Of a stretch of DNA of 64,000 nucleotides, positions 1 through 11,225 are shown piece after piece. Under the pieces are notes generated by a model. That model saw nothing but the letters and a program-made list of their open reading frames with translations. It had not been told where the DNA came from and ran no database searches. Made by a program: the position numbers and the translations under genes. Position 1 is the first letter of the stretch. Every line of letters begins with the position of its first letter. Location: NCBI GenBank assembly GCA_964058845.1, contig CAXKVR010000036.1:558001-622000 (forward strand). Direction: 5' to 3'. This DNA comes from Carex sylvatica (Eukaryota > Streptophyta > Magnoliopsida > Poales > Cyperaceae).

Positions 1-1045
1 TATTAACCGGACTAATTGATTTTGTCCGGTTAATAACTAACCGGACAGGGCCTACCCATTTCAACAATTTTGTCCGGTTAATAATTAACCGGACACAATG
101 TATCCACTTCTCTTTTTTTTTTTTTTTTTTTTTTACAAAACAGAAATTTTAAATTTTTTTTTATATTGAAATATTAGAAATGTTGAATATATTTCTTTGA
201 AAATAGAAGAAAGACAATATAATTTGATTTATTAGAAAGACTACAACAAATAACCCGGATCAACATTTTTCAGATCGGATTTTTCGTGGCTGTATATATT
301 TCTTTATGTGTTATTGGAAAAAAATAAAAATATTTGAATTCTGAGTTATTGATCCCGGTTCAAAAGTCACTTCTAGGTAATATAGAAATTATTGTGATCC
401 TTCTAGTACATTTAATTTATAAAAAGTTGTATCTATTTTTGAAAAAAAAACATAAAATTTAAATTATTTAATGATTATTATTCAAAAAGAATTTCAAAAA
501 TAGATACAACTTTTTAGAAATTAAATATACTAGAAAGGTGATAATATTTTCTATATTTACCTAGAAGTGGCTTTTGAACCGGGATCAATAACTCAAAATC
601 CAAATATTTTTATTTTTTCCAATAACACATATAGAAATATATTAATTTTTCTTACAGCCGCGAAAAATCCGATCTGAAAAATGTTGATCCAGGTTATTTG
701 TTGCAGTCTTTCTAATAAATCAAATTATATTGTGTTCCTTCTATTTTTAAATAAATATATTCAATATTTCTAATATTTCAATATAAAAAATAAAAAAATT
801 TAATATTTTTTTGTTTTGTAAAAAAAAAAAAAAAAAAGAAAGAGAAGAAGAGTGGATACATTGTGTCCGGTTAATTATTAACCGGACAAAATTGTTGAAA
901 TGGGTAGGCCCTGTCCGGTTAGTTATTAACCGGACAAAATCAATCAGTCCGGTTAATAAACAATCGGACATGGCATTTTTCGAATTACTGCACAAAAATG
1001 GACAGATTCAGTAATTAGGTATATTTTTTGGGTATTAATAAAAAT
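1..1045. mobile_element. Large fold-back (inverted-repeat) element, left end outside the window
   Basis: Bases 1 to about 470 are repeated as the reverse complement at about 490-958, so the stretch is nearly a perfect palindrome centred near 480. The outer arms carry repeated CCGGTTAATAATTAACCGG-like units. Next come a poly-T/poly-A run and a central AT-rich hairpin containing AGTTGTATCTATTTTTG and its complement. The right edge is probably near GGGTATTAATAAAAAT (about 1031-1046), a motif also seen at the end of the fold-back element at 25.59 kb and at 40.99 kb. No transposase is visible. The short ORFs in it are products of the palindrome and are not genes. The superfamily is unresolved because the left end and its target duplication lie outside the window. 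Confidence 0.75.
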
Positions 1046-1069
1046 TTCGGCTAAAAAATTTCGAGACAG

Positions 1070-1475
1070 TATACCTAGCTCGTAAGATTAAGTTCTCCAA
1101 TTTCGCATCTAATTATGTCTATATAATTTTAAGATAGTTATTTTGTAACTGTTAATTATCTAATAAAATTAGGAGTATTATTTTTTTTTCGATAAAATGA
1201 GGTCCACTTTCTCTATATTAAATATTCACTAGGATGATGCTCCGATCAGATTTGAAACTTGCAATCTTTCAAAAAACTACACCACTGCATAGATTCTCAC
1301 AAATATAATTATTAAATTCAGAGTTCTCCCATCTTTGAAATAAAAAAATAATTAAGAGGTCAATGTCCATTTTATTCAGATATATTATTGTTCATTAATT
1401 TCATTTTAAAATGAGTGTTATTTTTGGTTCAAATAAGTGCTCACTTTAGAGTGATTTAAACAATGAATTGGATGC
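1070..1475. repeat. Duplicated non-coding block, copy 1 (paralogous to 10525-11225)
   Basis: This block resembles 10525-11225 in the same orientation. Shared landmarks in order are TCTATATAATTTTAA, TTTTGTAACTGTT, AATATTCACTA-GATGAT, AGATTCTCACAAATAT, AATTAAGAGGTCAATGT and GGTTCAAATAAGTGC. No coding potential is visible. The second copy is longer mainly because a MITE sits in it at about 10618-10955. A shorter match further on (GCATAGATATACAACTTC at 1684 and 12231) suggests the duplication once extended further. It is inferred to be old segmental duplication of GLR-cluster spacer. Confidence 0.65.
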
Positions 1476-1799
1476 CATCATAATATTATAGAATTTTAAT
1501 TCTACCACATATTTTTGAAAAAAGTCCACTCATGTTGTACACATAGCCTTTGTCTACGAGAGAGGTTTGCAGACAAAGGATGTGTTACGCTAAAGTTGGT
1601 CTTCAAGCAGTGATTGTACTTATTTAAAAAAATATTAAAAAAATAATTTTAACAAAATATAAAATTTGATCTCTAAGTATATTGGCATAGATATACAACT
1701 TCAAAGTTAAAAGTGCACTACTACAGAAAAAGAAATTGCACACGAACATAAACATGAGAGCTACACGGATTTCCTGCTGTGTGGAGAGTGAGGATGTGT
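1476..1799. other. Intergenic spacer, no gene seen
   Basis: AT-rich sequence without a credible gene. CACTACTACAGAAAA at 1716 resembles a CACTA terminus, but it lies only 84 bp before a better one at 1800 and no matching partner was found. The stretch at 1665-1710 matches part of 12215-12255. Confidence 0.5.
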
Positions 1800-2990
1800 C
1801 ACTACAACAAAAAAATTCTTTTACATCAGTTGCAATCACGTTATACCATCTAGTTCTGAACTGATGCATATTGCCCCAATAGAAATTGTGTACTCATACG
1901 CCATCGGTATGAGCCGATGGCGTTAAGCTCCAACGCCATCTGTTGAAACATTAGGGACCGATGGGAGTAAGAGTTTTCCGGTCGTTAAATAAATTGTTTA
2001 ATGCATAACACTATTGGATCTACTTTGGTAATGAACCGATGGCGATCCTACATACGGCGTTTGATATTTAACGCCGTTAAGGGTCTAATGCCATCTCGTG
2101 CACGTAGTTGTTCGACTGATGGCAGATGTCACTTACACCATCTGTTTTACTACGTTGGTTTTTAGCTTTGCCATCTGTTAATAACTAATTTTAAGCTGGT
2201 AATTTATGAAAAAATATTTTTTTAATTGTGCTTTTATTATGGTGCAGCCCCCGTAATATATCCATTCATTTATATTAAAAATACACAATAGTAGGTAACA
2301 ATCAACAAATAATATAAATCCATGCAAACTAATATGAATAGAAATTAATATAAACAGAAACAACTAATTGTATCATATATATAATTAATACATGCAAGTT
2401 GTATTCAACTCATACAAGAGTAGTTACAAAATTAAGGACCCCCTAGCTAGATATCACTGATAACAAAATCCAAAACAGGGATGTTGTTCCTAAACAGACA
2501 CATTAATCATTATTACTGATAACAAAATCCATAACAGTGTTGCTTTACCTAGCTAAACAAAGACAGATTAATTAATCATCATCAGAAGGGTTGTTGTACC
2601 ACGCTAGTAAGCTTGCTCCTCTTGTGCCTCTTGTGCCTTCTCTACCTCTTGTGCCTTCTTCAGCTCTTGTGCTTGCTCCTCTTGAGCCTCTTGTGCCGCC
2701 TCCACCTTCTCCACCTTGATCTTCCACCTCTTGTGGTTGCTCCTCTCGTGCTTCATCCTCTACATAATACAATTATACATCTAATTAACATACCATATAA
2801 ACTATTCTTATCTAACATAATTTACTAAAATGAAACTTTACAAGTAATAGCTAAAATTGTGGTGAAGGGAAATGCACCTATCGTCAGCTTGATTTTTTTA
2901 TTGTGGTGTAGCTCAGTCTCTTCATCCTCCCCACCCCCCCCCCCCCAACCCCAACCTGTCTTTGTGCTTCTTGAAGCCTGTTTAGTACAT
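1800..2990 (+). mobile_element. CACTA-like (En/Spm) element, left-end fragment
   Basis: CACTACAACAAAAAAATT at 1800 matches the usual start of plant CACTA elements. It is followed at about 1895-2170 by many copies of GCCATCGG/CCGATGGC in both orientations, as expected of the subterminal repeats bound by the transposase. 2588-2775 is a low-complexity repeat that encodes a Glu/Gly/Arg-rich peptide on the minus strand. No right terminus (TAGTG with the same subterminal repeats) was found, so the element is truncated or split by the LINE that follows. The right limit given is approximate. Confidence 0.55.
2588..2775 (-). repeat. CTCTTGTGCC-type imperfect tandem repeat
   Basis: Short imperfect units built on CTCTTGTGCCT recur through this stretch. 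Read on the minus strand they give a 66-residue frame rich in Glu, Gly, Arg and Thr (repeats of GTRG), ending in SDDD. There is no recognisable domain. It may be a decayed low-complexity tail of a CACTA-encoded protein, but its repetitive nature explains the open frame without selection. Confidence 0.5.
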
Positions 2991-3189
2991 GATCCACCAA
3001 TAGGGTCATCAAATAGGAAATAGATCGAGGCACACCTTCACCACCTTTTCCCTATCCCGCAATGGCATTGTATAACACGAGAGTTCCTGAATAATCAGTA
3101 CCTCCTTGCTTCCTTCGATCTCAACTGGAGAAACGCTCGGATTAGAGAAAGACAGCTGATTCTAAGCGATATACCATTTCCAGTGCAAG

Positions 3190-4325
3190 CTTACAAATTC
3201 GCTCACTTTAATAATGGCCGACACCTACAAACCTACTAGATTCAGGTGTTCGACTTACCCCATGACTTTTGGCGTACCCCTGAACTCAACCATTTAGCCA
3301 GAGAACTAGGTGGTATCTTGATTGACATTGATCCAAGATCGCTCGAGCACACAAATCTGACAATCACTCTAATCAAGATTGCAGTGCTTGATAAAGAGGT
3401 AATTCCAGCTTGTAGAAACCTGATCTTCACTGATGAGAATGGAGAAGCCTCCACCTACCTGATCCAAACCATTGTAGAAGATGATGAAATAGAATAGCCT
3501 TGGGGACATTCTCGTAGTCAAGTTTTCTCCACTTCTAGGAAGAGACAATGATCCCCCTCTCCTCCTCCTCCCCCTTTCAACCCTATCATTAGCTTTCAAC
3601 CAGCTCACCTCCACATCCAAGACAGACCCGGCTCATCCAATCAGTCTCCACCCCCCACCTGATTAGACCATGCATAGCTCTGTTCCTCTCTCTCAGACCA
3701 TACTGTCTCAGCCTCCACCTAATATCCCAATACGTCAACCTGAAATCCCTTCCTCTCTCCTCAATCCGATAGAAGCCCCTTCTAACCTCAATACTGCTCT
3801 CCCAGCTACAAACACCTCAGATCCCACTTCTGATCCTCCTATCTCAGAAATACCTTTAGCAACAGCACCTTCAGGAAGAGAAATATCTGGCTCTGATATA
3901 GCTATTGATAATCAAGTTTTAAACCCTGTTAGAATCCTGATCCTGCAATTCCAGAACCAGATGCAAATGATCATGATGCAAACCCTGGCCCTGAATATCC
4001 TGTACCAGAACCAGCTGTAATTCCAACAGTCATTGCACAAGTACCAGCTGCTCTGGCACCAGCAGCCATGCCAGAGGTACCAGCAGCCCCTAAAGGTCCA
4101 GTCAAGCCTGCAGCAGGAAGAGCACAACCTACTGCTTTTGAAGAGGCTAGACACAGTCTTAGACTTAAAGCCAAAGAAGGAACATCTAAGAAAAAAGGGG
4201 ATAAATCTAGAGCTAGCTCAGGTAATGTAATTCTAACTTTATTCCCTTATAGTCACCTATTTGATACTGAAATCATCCAACTATATGCTATTAGTGGCTT
4301 CTATTTAAGATCCTTTGAGGAGTAG
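3190..4325 (+). pseudogene. LINE ORF1 (DUF4283-like nucleic-acid-binding protein), broken
   Basis: An open frame at 3246-3497 reads FDLPHDFWRTPELNHLAREL and continues with ILIDIDPRS. That is the pattern of the DUF4283-type ORF1 of plant LINEs (a hydrophobic-Leu-Pro-x-x-Trp turn, then a helix and a basic/acidic strand). There is no ATG for it, and a stop lies just upstream at about 3240. A Pro/Ser-rich linker follows at 3670-4020. A Lys-rich segment is in another frame at 4068-4325, so at least one frameshift and several stops separate the pieces. The family role is RNA binding in the retrotransposition particle; this copy is not functional. Confidence 0.65.
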
Positions 4326-4496
4326 AAATTACATAATGCAAGTAAATTAAGATCCCTCTCTCATTCCAAGTTTTAGTCTTCTTTCTCAAACATCTTATCC
4401 ACCAATCCTTCTGCTTTGGCTTCTAACTCTATTGACCTAGGTCCTATCATCTCTAACATCTCCTTAGAAGACATAGTGACTAATGATTAACAACCT

Positions 4497-4798
4497 ATGT
4501 TGGATGCTAGAGGCTTAGGTTTAGCTATCAAACGTAGGGCAGTCAAAGACTTTCTCTTCCATAATAATATAGACATTATAGGTTTACAAGAAACAAAAAA
4601 AGAAAATTTTCTACCTCGAACACTTAAATCCCTTAGCAATTCTATCACACATTGGACCACAAAATAGTCACAGGAAGCCTATGGAGGATTGTTACTAGGA
4701 GTTAATGAATCCAAATTTTGGATTCTAAATACTTGGATCATGGATTTTTCAATTACCTTACACATTAAAAACAAATTTGAAGATTTTGAATGGCTAAT
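4497..4798 (+). pseudogene. LINE ORF2, endonuclease N-terminal part
   Basis: The frame from 4497 begins LDARGLGLAIKRRAVKDFL and continues IDIIGLQETKK, the opening of the exonuclease-endonuclease-phosphatase domain (Glu of the QETK motif present). An in-frame TAG occurs near 4665. The frame ends at EWLI, where the solo LTR has inserted, and resumes after it with TVVYGP. The initiator region is poor: the expected Trp-Asn of the usual WNVRGLG has become Leu-Asp. Non-functional. Confidence 0.75.
4794..4798. repeat. Target-site duplication CTAAT (left) of solo LTR copy 1
   Basis: CTAAT directly before TGATAAGC; its partner is at 6704-6708 directly after GCAACA. The 5-bp length is typical of LTR-retrotransposon integrase. 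Confidence 0.9.
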
Positions 4799-5482
4799 TG
4801 ATAAGCATAAATTATATACATATTCGATCTAGTTTTCATCATAAAATAACGCCAAATATCTTTTATTTTGAATATAAAGTGAATATAATGCATCTAAAAT
4901 CAAGTTACTGCATTTGTTTGATTTTAATTTGCAGGAAATAAAGAAAAATGAAGAAAAAACGAAGAAAAATTCCCAGTGCGGACGCACGGATTATAATATG
5001 GCCGTAATGAGTACTTAGATGGATTTCTGGACGCGCGCCAATTTTAAAAAGGTATAATAAGCTATTTATCAAAATTCGTGCGAACGTACGGATATTGATG
5101 CAGCCGCACTCTGGTCGAACAGGAAAAATCCGAGCCTAGTGCGGACGCACTGTAGCAGAAGCCAAAAATAGAGTCTGAACTTAAAACGGCCACAACTTTT
5201 GACTCGTAACTCTTTTTTGGGCATATGACCACTTTTCGGAAAGCCAACGAGAAGATCTGCAACCTGAGAATATAAAAAAGAAAACTTAAAGTAAGTGTGG
5301 ACGCAGTGGACCCGCAGACAGCCAGAAATACACGTTTTCAACACGGTTTCTATTTTTAGCAAGTCAGGGACGCTTTTTGACAGCTAAACTTGGACAAGGC
5401 AGCCTGAGAAACAATCCAAAAATAGCACCTACTAACCCCACTCACCCCACAACTATGTCTCTTGATTGGACATAGTCTTTTG

Positions 5483-5490
5483 CTATAAAA
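5483..5490 (+). promoter_or_regulatory. TATA box of the solo LTR
   Basis: CTATAAAA lies before a purine-rich GAGGGAGTTC segment. The inverted copy at 54143-55743 keeps it at 55051-55060 (minus strand). It would have driven transcription from about 5515 and may still be able to do so. Confidence 0.55.
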
Positions 5491-6056
5491 GAGGGAGTTC
5501 TTTTCCATTCAAGGAGAGTTACAACACACACCTCACATCTCTCTCTCACATCTCACATCCAATTTCCATTGAGATATAGCAATAAATATGCAACCATTCT
5601 AGGAGTTCCGGAAGCTTTTCAAGGAAGGAAAAGAAGGTTCGAGCAAGAAGAAGGCAAGATTGAGGTTCTTGATTCAATAAAGGGTGTAACTATTTCTTTA
5701 TTTTATTTCTTCTTATTTTTGCCAACTTTTGTAATGGATCTCTCCAAGAGAGAGTAGATCTCTTTCTAGGGGTTTAGGTCAATGCATGAACTTGTTTAAT
5801 TGTATCTTATTCGGTTATTTATTTTTATTATAATTGTTTTATGGGATTTGATGTTAATTTCTGAGATTTATAATTTGTGTTAACTACATAATTAGTACTT
5901 AAAATCAATGTAGTTCCGCTTTGGATTCGAAAGAACCAGAGAAGTTAGGACGAGAGGAGAGTACCAATTATGAACACAAATACCTTAGGTTTTGATTAAG
6001 GTCTAACCAACTGCGAAATCAAACCGGAACTACAGAAATTAGGGTTAGGGACTTGG

Positions 6057-6220
6057 TGAAGGACGTAACTGTGAAGTCATACCCTTATTAGGACATCTCA
6101 AATTGAATCGGATATTGGTATGAAGGACGTAACTGTGAAGTACCAATATTTGAGGAGAGGAGAGACTAACAAGAGCTTATGGTCTAAGTAGCTAGGATGA
6201 AGGACGTAACTGTGAAGTCC
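6057..6220 (+). repeat. Three spaced copies of GAAGGACGTAACTGTGAAGT in the LTR
   Basis: The 20-base unit recurs at about 6057, 6122 and 6199, with different sequence between copies. The inverted LTR copy keeps one unit, because about 300 bp are missing there. Confidence 0.75.
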
Positions 6221-6708
6221 GAATTGCTTAGGCACGTTATTAATTCACGAAAGTGACCCTTAATGACATATTAGGTTAGAAACCTCATCAAATCATACAT
6301 GAATTTAAACAAATACCAAATAGATAGAATTAACAAGGGATTGTAGACCGAATACTCCTAGATCTCCTTAAACTTGAAAGTAAACCAATCTTTACTTTCT
6401 TTATTTTATTTACATCTATTGTTTACAAAATCCTTATTCTCGGGTATTGAACCCAACCTTTAGGATTACTTAAACAAAACCCCCAATTCTACTTTTATTG
6501 CACTTTACTTCTTTTTATTATTTTCTGAAATTTGTTGATTAAGTCTAAACCTAGTATCTAAACTTACTCCCTGAGGATCGATACCCGATAATATACTACG
6601 CGGTAGGATTGTGCACTTGTAATCTGAACTTAAAAGTGTATTAAAGGTTAAAAGGTACAGCTTGCTGTACTGAAACTTTGTACTATACATTTTTGGTGCA
6701 ACACTAAT

Positions 6709-9700
6709 TACAGTAGTATATGGCCCAGTAGTGTCCACCTTACGTAATGCTTTCTTGTATGAACTGAGATCCATACCATCATTAGGTCCAGCAACTTGGC
6801 TAGTCTTTGGAGACTTTAATTTAATTAGAAATAAGACTGAAAAGCAGGACCCCTCCTTTAATTATATACTTAGTAATAAATTTAACACCCTAATTTCTGA
6901 TTTAGACTTAGTAGAACTCTCATTAACTGATAGAAAATTTTCATAGGCAAGATCATTAACACCTCCTCTAAAGCTCTACTAGATAGGTATCTATGCTCTA
7001 CCCAGTGGATAAGTAAGTATCCAAACTCCTTAGTCACATCTTTACCTAGAATCTATTCAGACCACAATCCAATTATATTACACACTGACTCTACTTCTAT
7101 CATCTCTAGGAAAACAATAAGATTTGAAAAAACTTTGATCACACAAGAGGGGTTTTCTGATCTAATTTATTCTTGGTGGTTAGCATTCCCATTAACACAT
7201 GACTTGGGACACTCATGGAAATTTAAACTTCAATTCTTAAGGAAAAAAACTAAGAGGATGGAATACTAATCTCCACGGTGAAATTAAGAGAAAGAAAACT
7301 AACCTCATGGATCAAATTGAACAATTTAAATCTCTCCATGACTCTGACTCTCTCACACCCTCAGACTATACACAATGGAAAGATTGCCAATCTGCTCTTT
7401 ATAAAATATACCAAGAGGAGGAGACACATTGGCAACAAAGAGCCAGATTGAAATGGTTCTTGGAAGGGGATTTAAATACCAAGTTTTTTCATCTCATTGC
7501 ATCCAATAGAAAAAAAAATACTATCTTATCACTTGAGATAGATGGTATCACTGAATATGACCTTAAGACCATTCAGGACCACATTTTAACATACTTTAAG
7601 GAACTTTTAGGTACATCTGATACTAGATTCATTACATTACAACTAAATCTCTGGTTAGATTCTGACAAATTAACCCCTGACCAACAAATTTCTCTTGAAA
7701 ATCCTATTACATTAGATGAAATCAAGACCACAGTTTTTTTCTGCAACCCAAATAAAGTCCCAGGACCAGATGGTATATCATTCAATTTCTACCAAACTTA
7801 TTGGGACCTAATCAAAGAAGATATCAACTCCTTACTACAGTTCTTTTATAATAGAAGTTTAGATTTATCTAAACTCAATTTAGCCTCAGTCTGCCTAATA
7901 TCCAAAAGGATAGATGCTTCTACCATCCAAAACTTTAGGCCCATAATTCTAATAAATTGTAGCTTTAAGATAATTATCAAACTTTTAACTAATAGGCTCT
8001 CTACAGTTATAGTCCCTTTAATAGATGACTCACAAGCAACATTCATAAAGAGTATATTGATAGGAGACAATATAATATGTGCACATGAGATTCCACACCA
8101 AGTTAGAATTAGCAAACAAAAGGGAATCCTTCTCAAACTGGATTTTGAGAAGGCATTTGATAAGTTTAATTGGGAATTCCTTATAGAAATACTTACAACT
8201 AGATGTTTTGGCTCTCTATTCATTAACTGGATTAATGATATACTAGAAAGTGGTAGAACAAGCATTTCCTTTAATAGTCATCAAAGTGCTTATTTCCCAT
8301 GTAGGAAGGGACTTAGACAAGGTGGTCCCTTATCACCCCTACTCTTTGATTTAGTAGCAGATACCCTTAATAAAGTACTTAGCAAAGCACAGTCAGCTGG
8401 TCTCATTTCAGGATTAGAAAATTTTAAGAACTCAGCCAAAGTTTTAAACCTCCACTTTGCAGATGGCACCTTACTGTTTTTATAAGCTGACCCCTTAATG
8501 GTAGAACACCTTAAATTCCTTCTACTAGGCTTTGAATTCACTTCAGGTTTAAAAATAAATTTTAGCAAAAGTCCCCTCGTACCTTTAAATATTTCAAACA
8601 ACTTAGCTTGTTCTTTGTCCAACCAACTAGGATTTCATATATCCACACTACCAATAACATATTTAGGGATACCCCTCCACTAGAAAAAGCTTAGCACCTC
8701 TGACTAGCAACCCCTACTAACTAAAATTGAAAACAAACTTCAAACTTGGAAATGCAACCTTTTATCATTAGGTGGCAGAATTACACTACTAAACTCTGTC
8801 CAGTCTGCACTCCCCCTTTATTGGCTTTCTATATATAGACTCCCAGTTAACATTAGACAAAGTATTGATAGAATTAGGAAGAGATTCCTTTGATCAGGTA
8901 CCAACACCAACAAGAAATATCACTTAGTAGCATGGGACCATATATGCTTAAACAAGAATCAGGGAGGGTTAGAAATTCTAAATCTAGAAAGAATGAATAT
9001 ATCCTTACTAGCTAAGTGGTGGTACAGATTTAAGGACCCAACTTCCAAAGGCAAATGGAAAGATATCTTAATAGATAAATATAGTAATATAGGATTAGAT
9101 ACATCTAGATGCTCTTCCTACTGGACAAGTATACTTTCAATTAGGAATATCCCTAACCTTGGTATAAATAGATCTATAGGAAATGGTAACAATATCTCTT
9201 TTTGGTTAGATAGGTGGTCAGGAGAGTGTGCTTTGTACTGCATATACCCCAACCTTTTTCAAATAACTTCTGACCCACTCATCTCTGTATCCAGTGCATT
9301 TAGACAAACGTCCATCTCGATTAGCTTCACTAGACAACTTACTGGTATTCTGCTTACTGAATGGAATCAATTACAGTCTACACTCTCCTACCCTTATGTT
9401 TTTTTTTCTTCTGATATAACCAAACATAATAGGATATTCTGGAGATGGAATTCTTCAGGACAATTTACAGTACATTCTTTATATGCCTGATTAGAATATG
9501 GTGGTATGAAAAACAAAACATATACCACCCTATGGAAAACTAAAATACCCCTCAAAATAAAGTTGTTCATGTGGTTAGTCAAAGAGGGTAAAATTTTGAC
9601 TAAGGATAACTTAGTAACTAAAGGCTGAATTGGTGACCAAACCTGTAAATTATGTACCTTACCAGAAACAATAGGCTACTTATTTGTCACATGCCTACTG

Positions 9701-10224
9701 CCTCAATCATTTGGTCATGGATAGTAAATCATAATTCCTTTCAATTTAACTGTGAACATATAACTGACCTGTGGATGTTAGATGCATGGATACCCCTCAA
9801 ACTACTAATTGAATTGATTAGGGCTGCAACAATATGGACTATTTGGCTAATTAGAAATAAATTATGCTTTACTGATGTTGTGGTACCAACACTGTCCTCT
9901 ATAGGTTCAAGCATTATTTCTTTAGCTAATTATTGGTGCAAATTCAATTTAGATGAATCTTATTTTAAGTTATCCTTAATTTTACCTATGGATGTGACTC
10001 AACTGTCCCATGCAGGACCTCTTATAATCCTGTCGGAGACCGATACCTCTCAGGGGAGACCTTCAGCTGGGATTCAGAGGAATAACCTTTTTCTTGGACT
10101 AGAGGGATCGAACCTATCAGATTATCAAAGAGACAGGGCAGAATATGGTGCTCTAGATGCAAAATACAGCTCAAGGGAAAACCCAAATGCACCTAGTTCC
10201 TCTGTCACTACTTCAGACCATTGA
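6709..10224 (+). pseudogene. LINE ORF2, endonuclease C-terminal part, reverse transcriptase and zinc-finger region
   Basis: The endonuclease resumes at TVVYGP (6709), with LVFGDFN near 6800 and SDHNPI near 7060 after a frameshift. The reverse transcriptase is open at 7307-8485. It shows FRPIILIN, the first catalytic Asp in LDFEKAFD, and GLRQGGPLSPLLF, but the second catalytic box is FADG (8456-8467) instead of Y/FADD. A stop follows at 8483, then the same frame continues to KSPL and YLGIPL. The RNase-H-linker and zinc-knuckle region (WRWNSSGQFTV..., CKLC, FVTC) follows to about 9710 with stops and a frameshift. The residual C-terminus is at 9652-10224. It is a dead element. Confidence 0.85.
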
Positions 10225-10524
10225 TGCTTTAATCTCTTCTGCTAAAATGCTTGTCTCATTATTGCACCTCCTGGTTATATACTGCTTTATTTGTTTCGTG
10301 TTGTTATGTAGTATATCCTACTTTAGTTGCTCTATATAACTGATGCTAGAACTCTTCCTAGTTATACTCATGGTAAGTAGAAACCAGAGTATTAGTTAGT
10401 ATAATCTCAGAGGTAATATCTCTGCTTTTGTAAGAACAATATTAGTTTATAATGAAATAAGTGCAAATATCCACTATTTAAAAAAGTATATATATTAATT
10501 GGATCCTACATGCCTAGTGCCTTC

Positions 10525-11225
10525 TCCAATTTTCCATCTAAATCCGTCTATATAATTTTAACGGATTTATTTTGTAACTGTTTATTATCTAATAAAATTT
10601 GGAGTATTGTATTTTTCAGGTAAATTTTGCTAGATGTCACTAATTTTTTTTTTCACAAATTAGTTACTCAAATTTGATTTGTCTCTATCTAACTACTGAA
10701 CTTTGTATTTATCTCAATCAAAGTCACTATTTGATTTTTCTATCCAAACTAATTAACATAATACGTCCATTCCATTCTAAATACTAACAAAATATGCACA
10801 TCCATCTTGATATCAGTTAATTATTTATTAGTTTTTTAGATGAAAAGGTTACATAGTGACTTGATTGGAACAAATAAAAAAATCAGTGATTATAAATAGA
10901 CAACTCAACACTTGAATAGTCAATTCGTAAAAATAAAAAAATGAAAATTTTACTCTTTTATTCCGATAAAATATTCACTATGATGATACTCCAATCAGGT
11001 TATAGACTTGCCATATTCCACACAAACTACCGTAACGATAGATTCTCACAAATATTACATTTAAATTCAAAATTTTCATTTTTGAAGTAAAAAAAAAAAA
11101 AAAATTAAGAGGTCAATGTTACGTTCATTTTCATTCAGATATATAATTGTTCATTTCATTTAATTAAGACGAGTGTTAGTTTTGGTTCAAATAAGTGCGC
11201 ACTTTAGAGTCATTGAAAAATTTAT
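10525..11225. repeat. Duplicated non-coding block, copy 2 (paralogous to 1070-1475)
   Basis: Same order of landmarks as copy 1. A MITE-like insertion lies between GGAGTATTGTATTTTTC and CGATAAAATATTCAC; copy 1 has no insert there. The stretch just after it (11270-11340, TTATTTTATAGACACAT) also resembles intron 1 of GLR gene B near 32005, so the block probably derives from GLR-cluster spacer. Confidence 0.6.
10618..10955. mobile_element. MITE with imperfect inverted repeats, present in one of two paralogous blocks
   Basis: The left end reads GGTAAATTTTGC and the right end, reversed, GAGTAAAATTTTC. Inside are mirrored segments such as TTTGTATTTATCTCAATCAA and its rough complement. The corresponding position in 1070-1475 lacks it, which supports insertion. 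Exact ends and target duplication are not resolved. Confidence 0.5.

Larger units (their letters stand above)
4799..6703 (+). mobile_element. Solo LTR (1905 bp), copy 1, inserted in LINE ORF2
   Basis: It starts TGATAAGCATAAATT and ends GGTGCAACA, i.e. TG...CA. It is flanked by a perfect 5-bp target duplication CTAAT (4794-4798 and 6704-6708). Removing the insert and one CTAAT restores the LINE frame from EWLI to TVVYGP. There are no gag or pol sequences between the ends, so it is a solo LTR and not a full element. A related copy lies inverted at 54143-55743. It contains a TATA box (CTATAAAA, 5483) and three imperfect copies of GAAGGACGTAACTGTGAAGT at about 6060-6220. Its 3' part (CCTGAGGATCGATACCCG) resembles the ends of plant Ty3-type LTRs, but the superfamily is inferred. 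Confidence 0.92.
2990..10475 (+). mobile_element. L1-like LINE (non-LTR retrotransposon), decayed, split by a solo LTR
   Basis: In order on the + strand are a 5' region, an ORF1 remnant (about 3190-4325), an ORF2 endonuclease (4497-4798, resuming at 6709), reverse transcriptase (about 7307-8690) and a zinc-finger/connection region (about 8990-9760). The 3' end lies near TATAATGAAATAAG at 10450. This is the order of plant L1-type LINEs. It is interrupted exactly by a solo LTR with a 5-bp target duplication. Many stops and frameshifts show it is dead. The 5' limit is approximate, and I could not find the LINE's own target-site duplication. Confidence 0.85.

Noticed and set aside
1716..1730. CACTACTACAGAAAA as the CACTA left end
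   Set aside because: The terminus at 1800 is followed by the subterminal repeats; this one has no partner.
5069..5362. Open frame on the minus strand in solo LTR copy 1, mirrored in copy 2 (55180-55473)
   Set aside because: Its conservation between the copies is explained by their common LTR origin. There is no domain and it runs against the LTR promoter.
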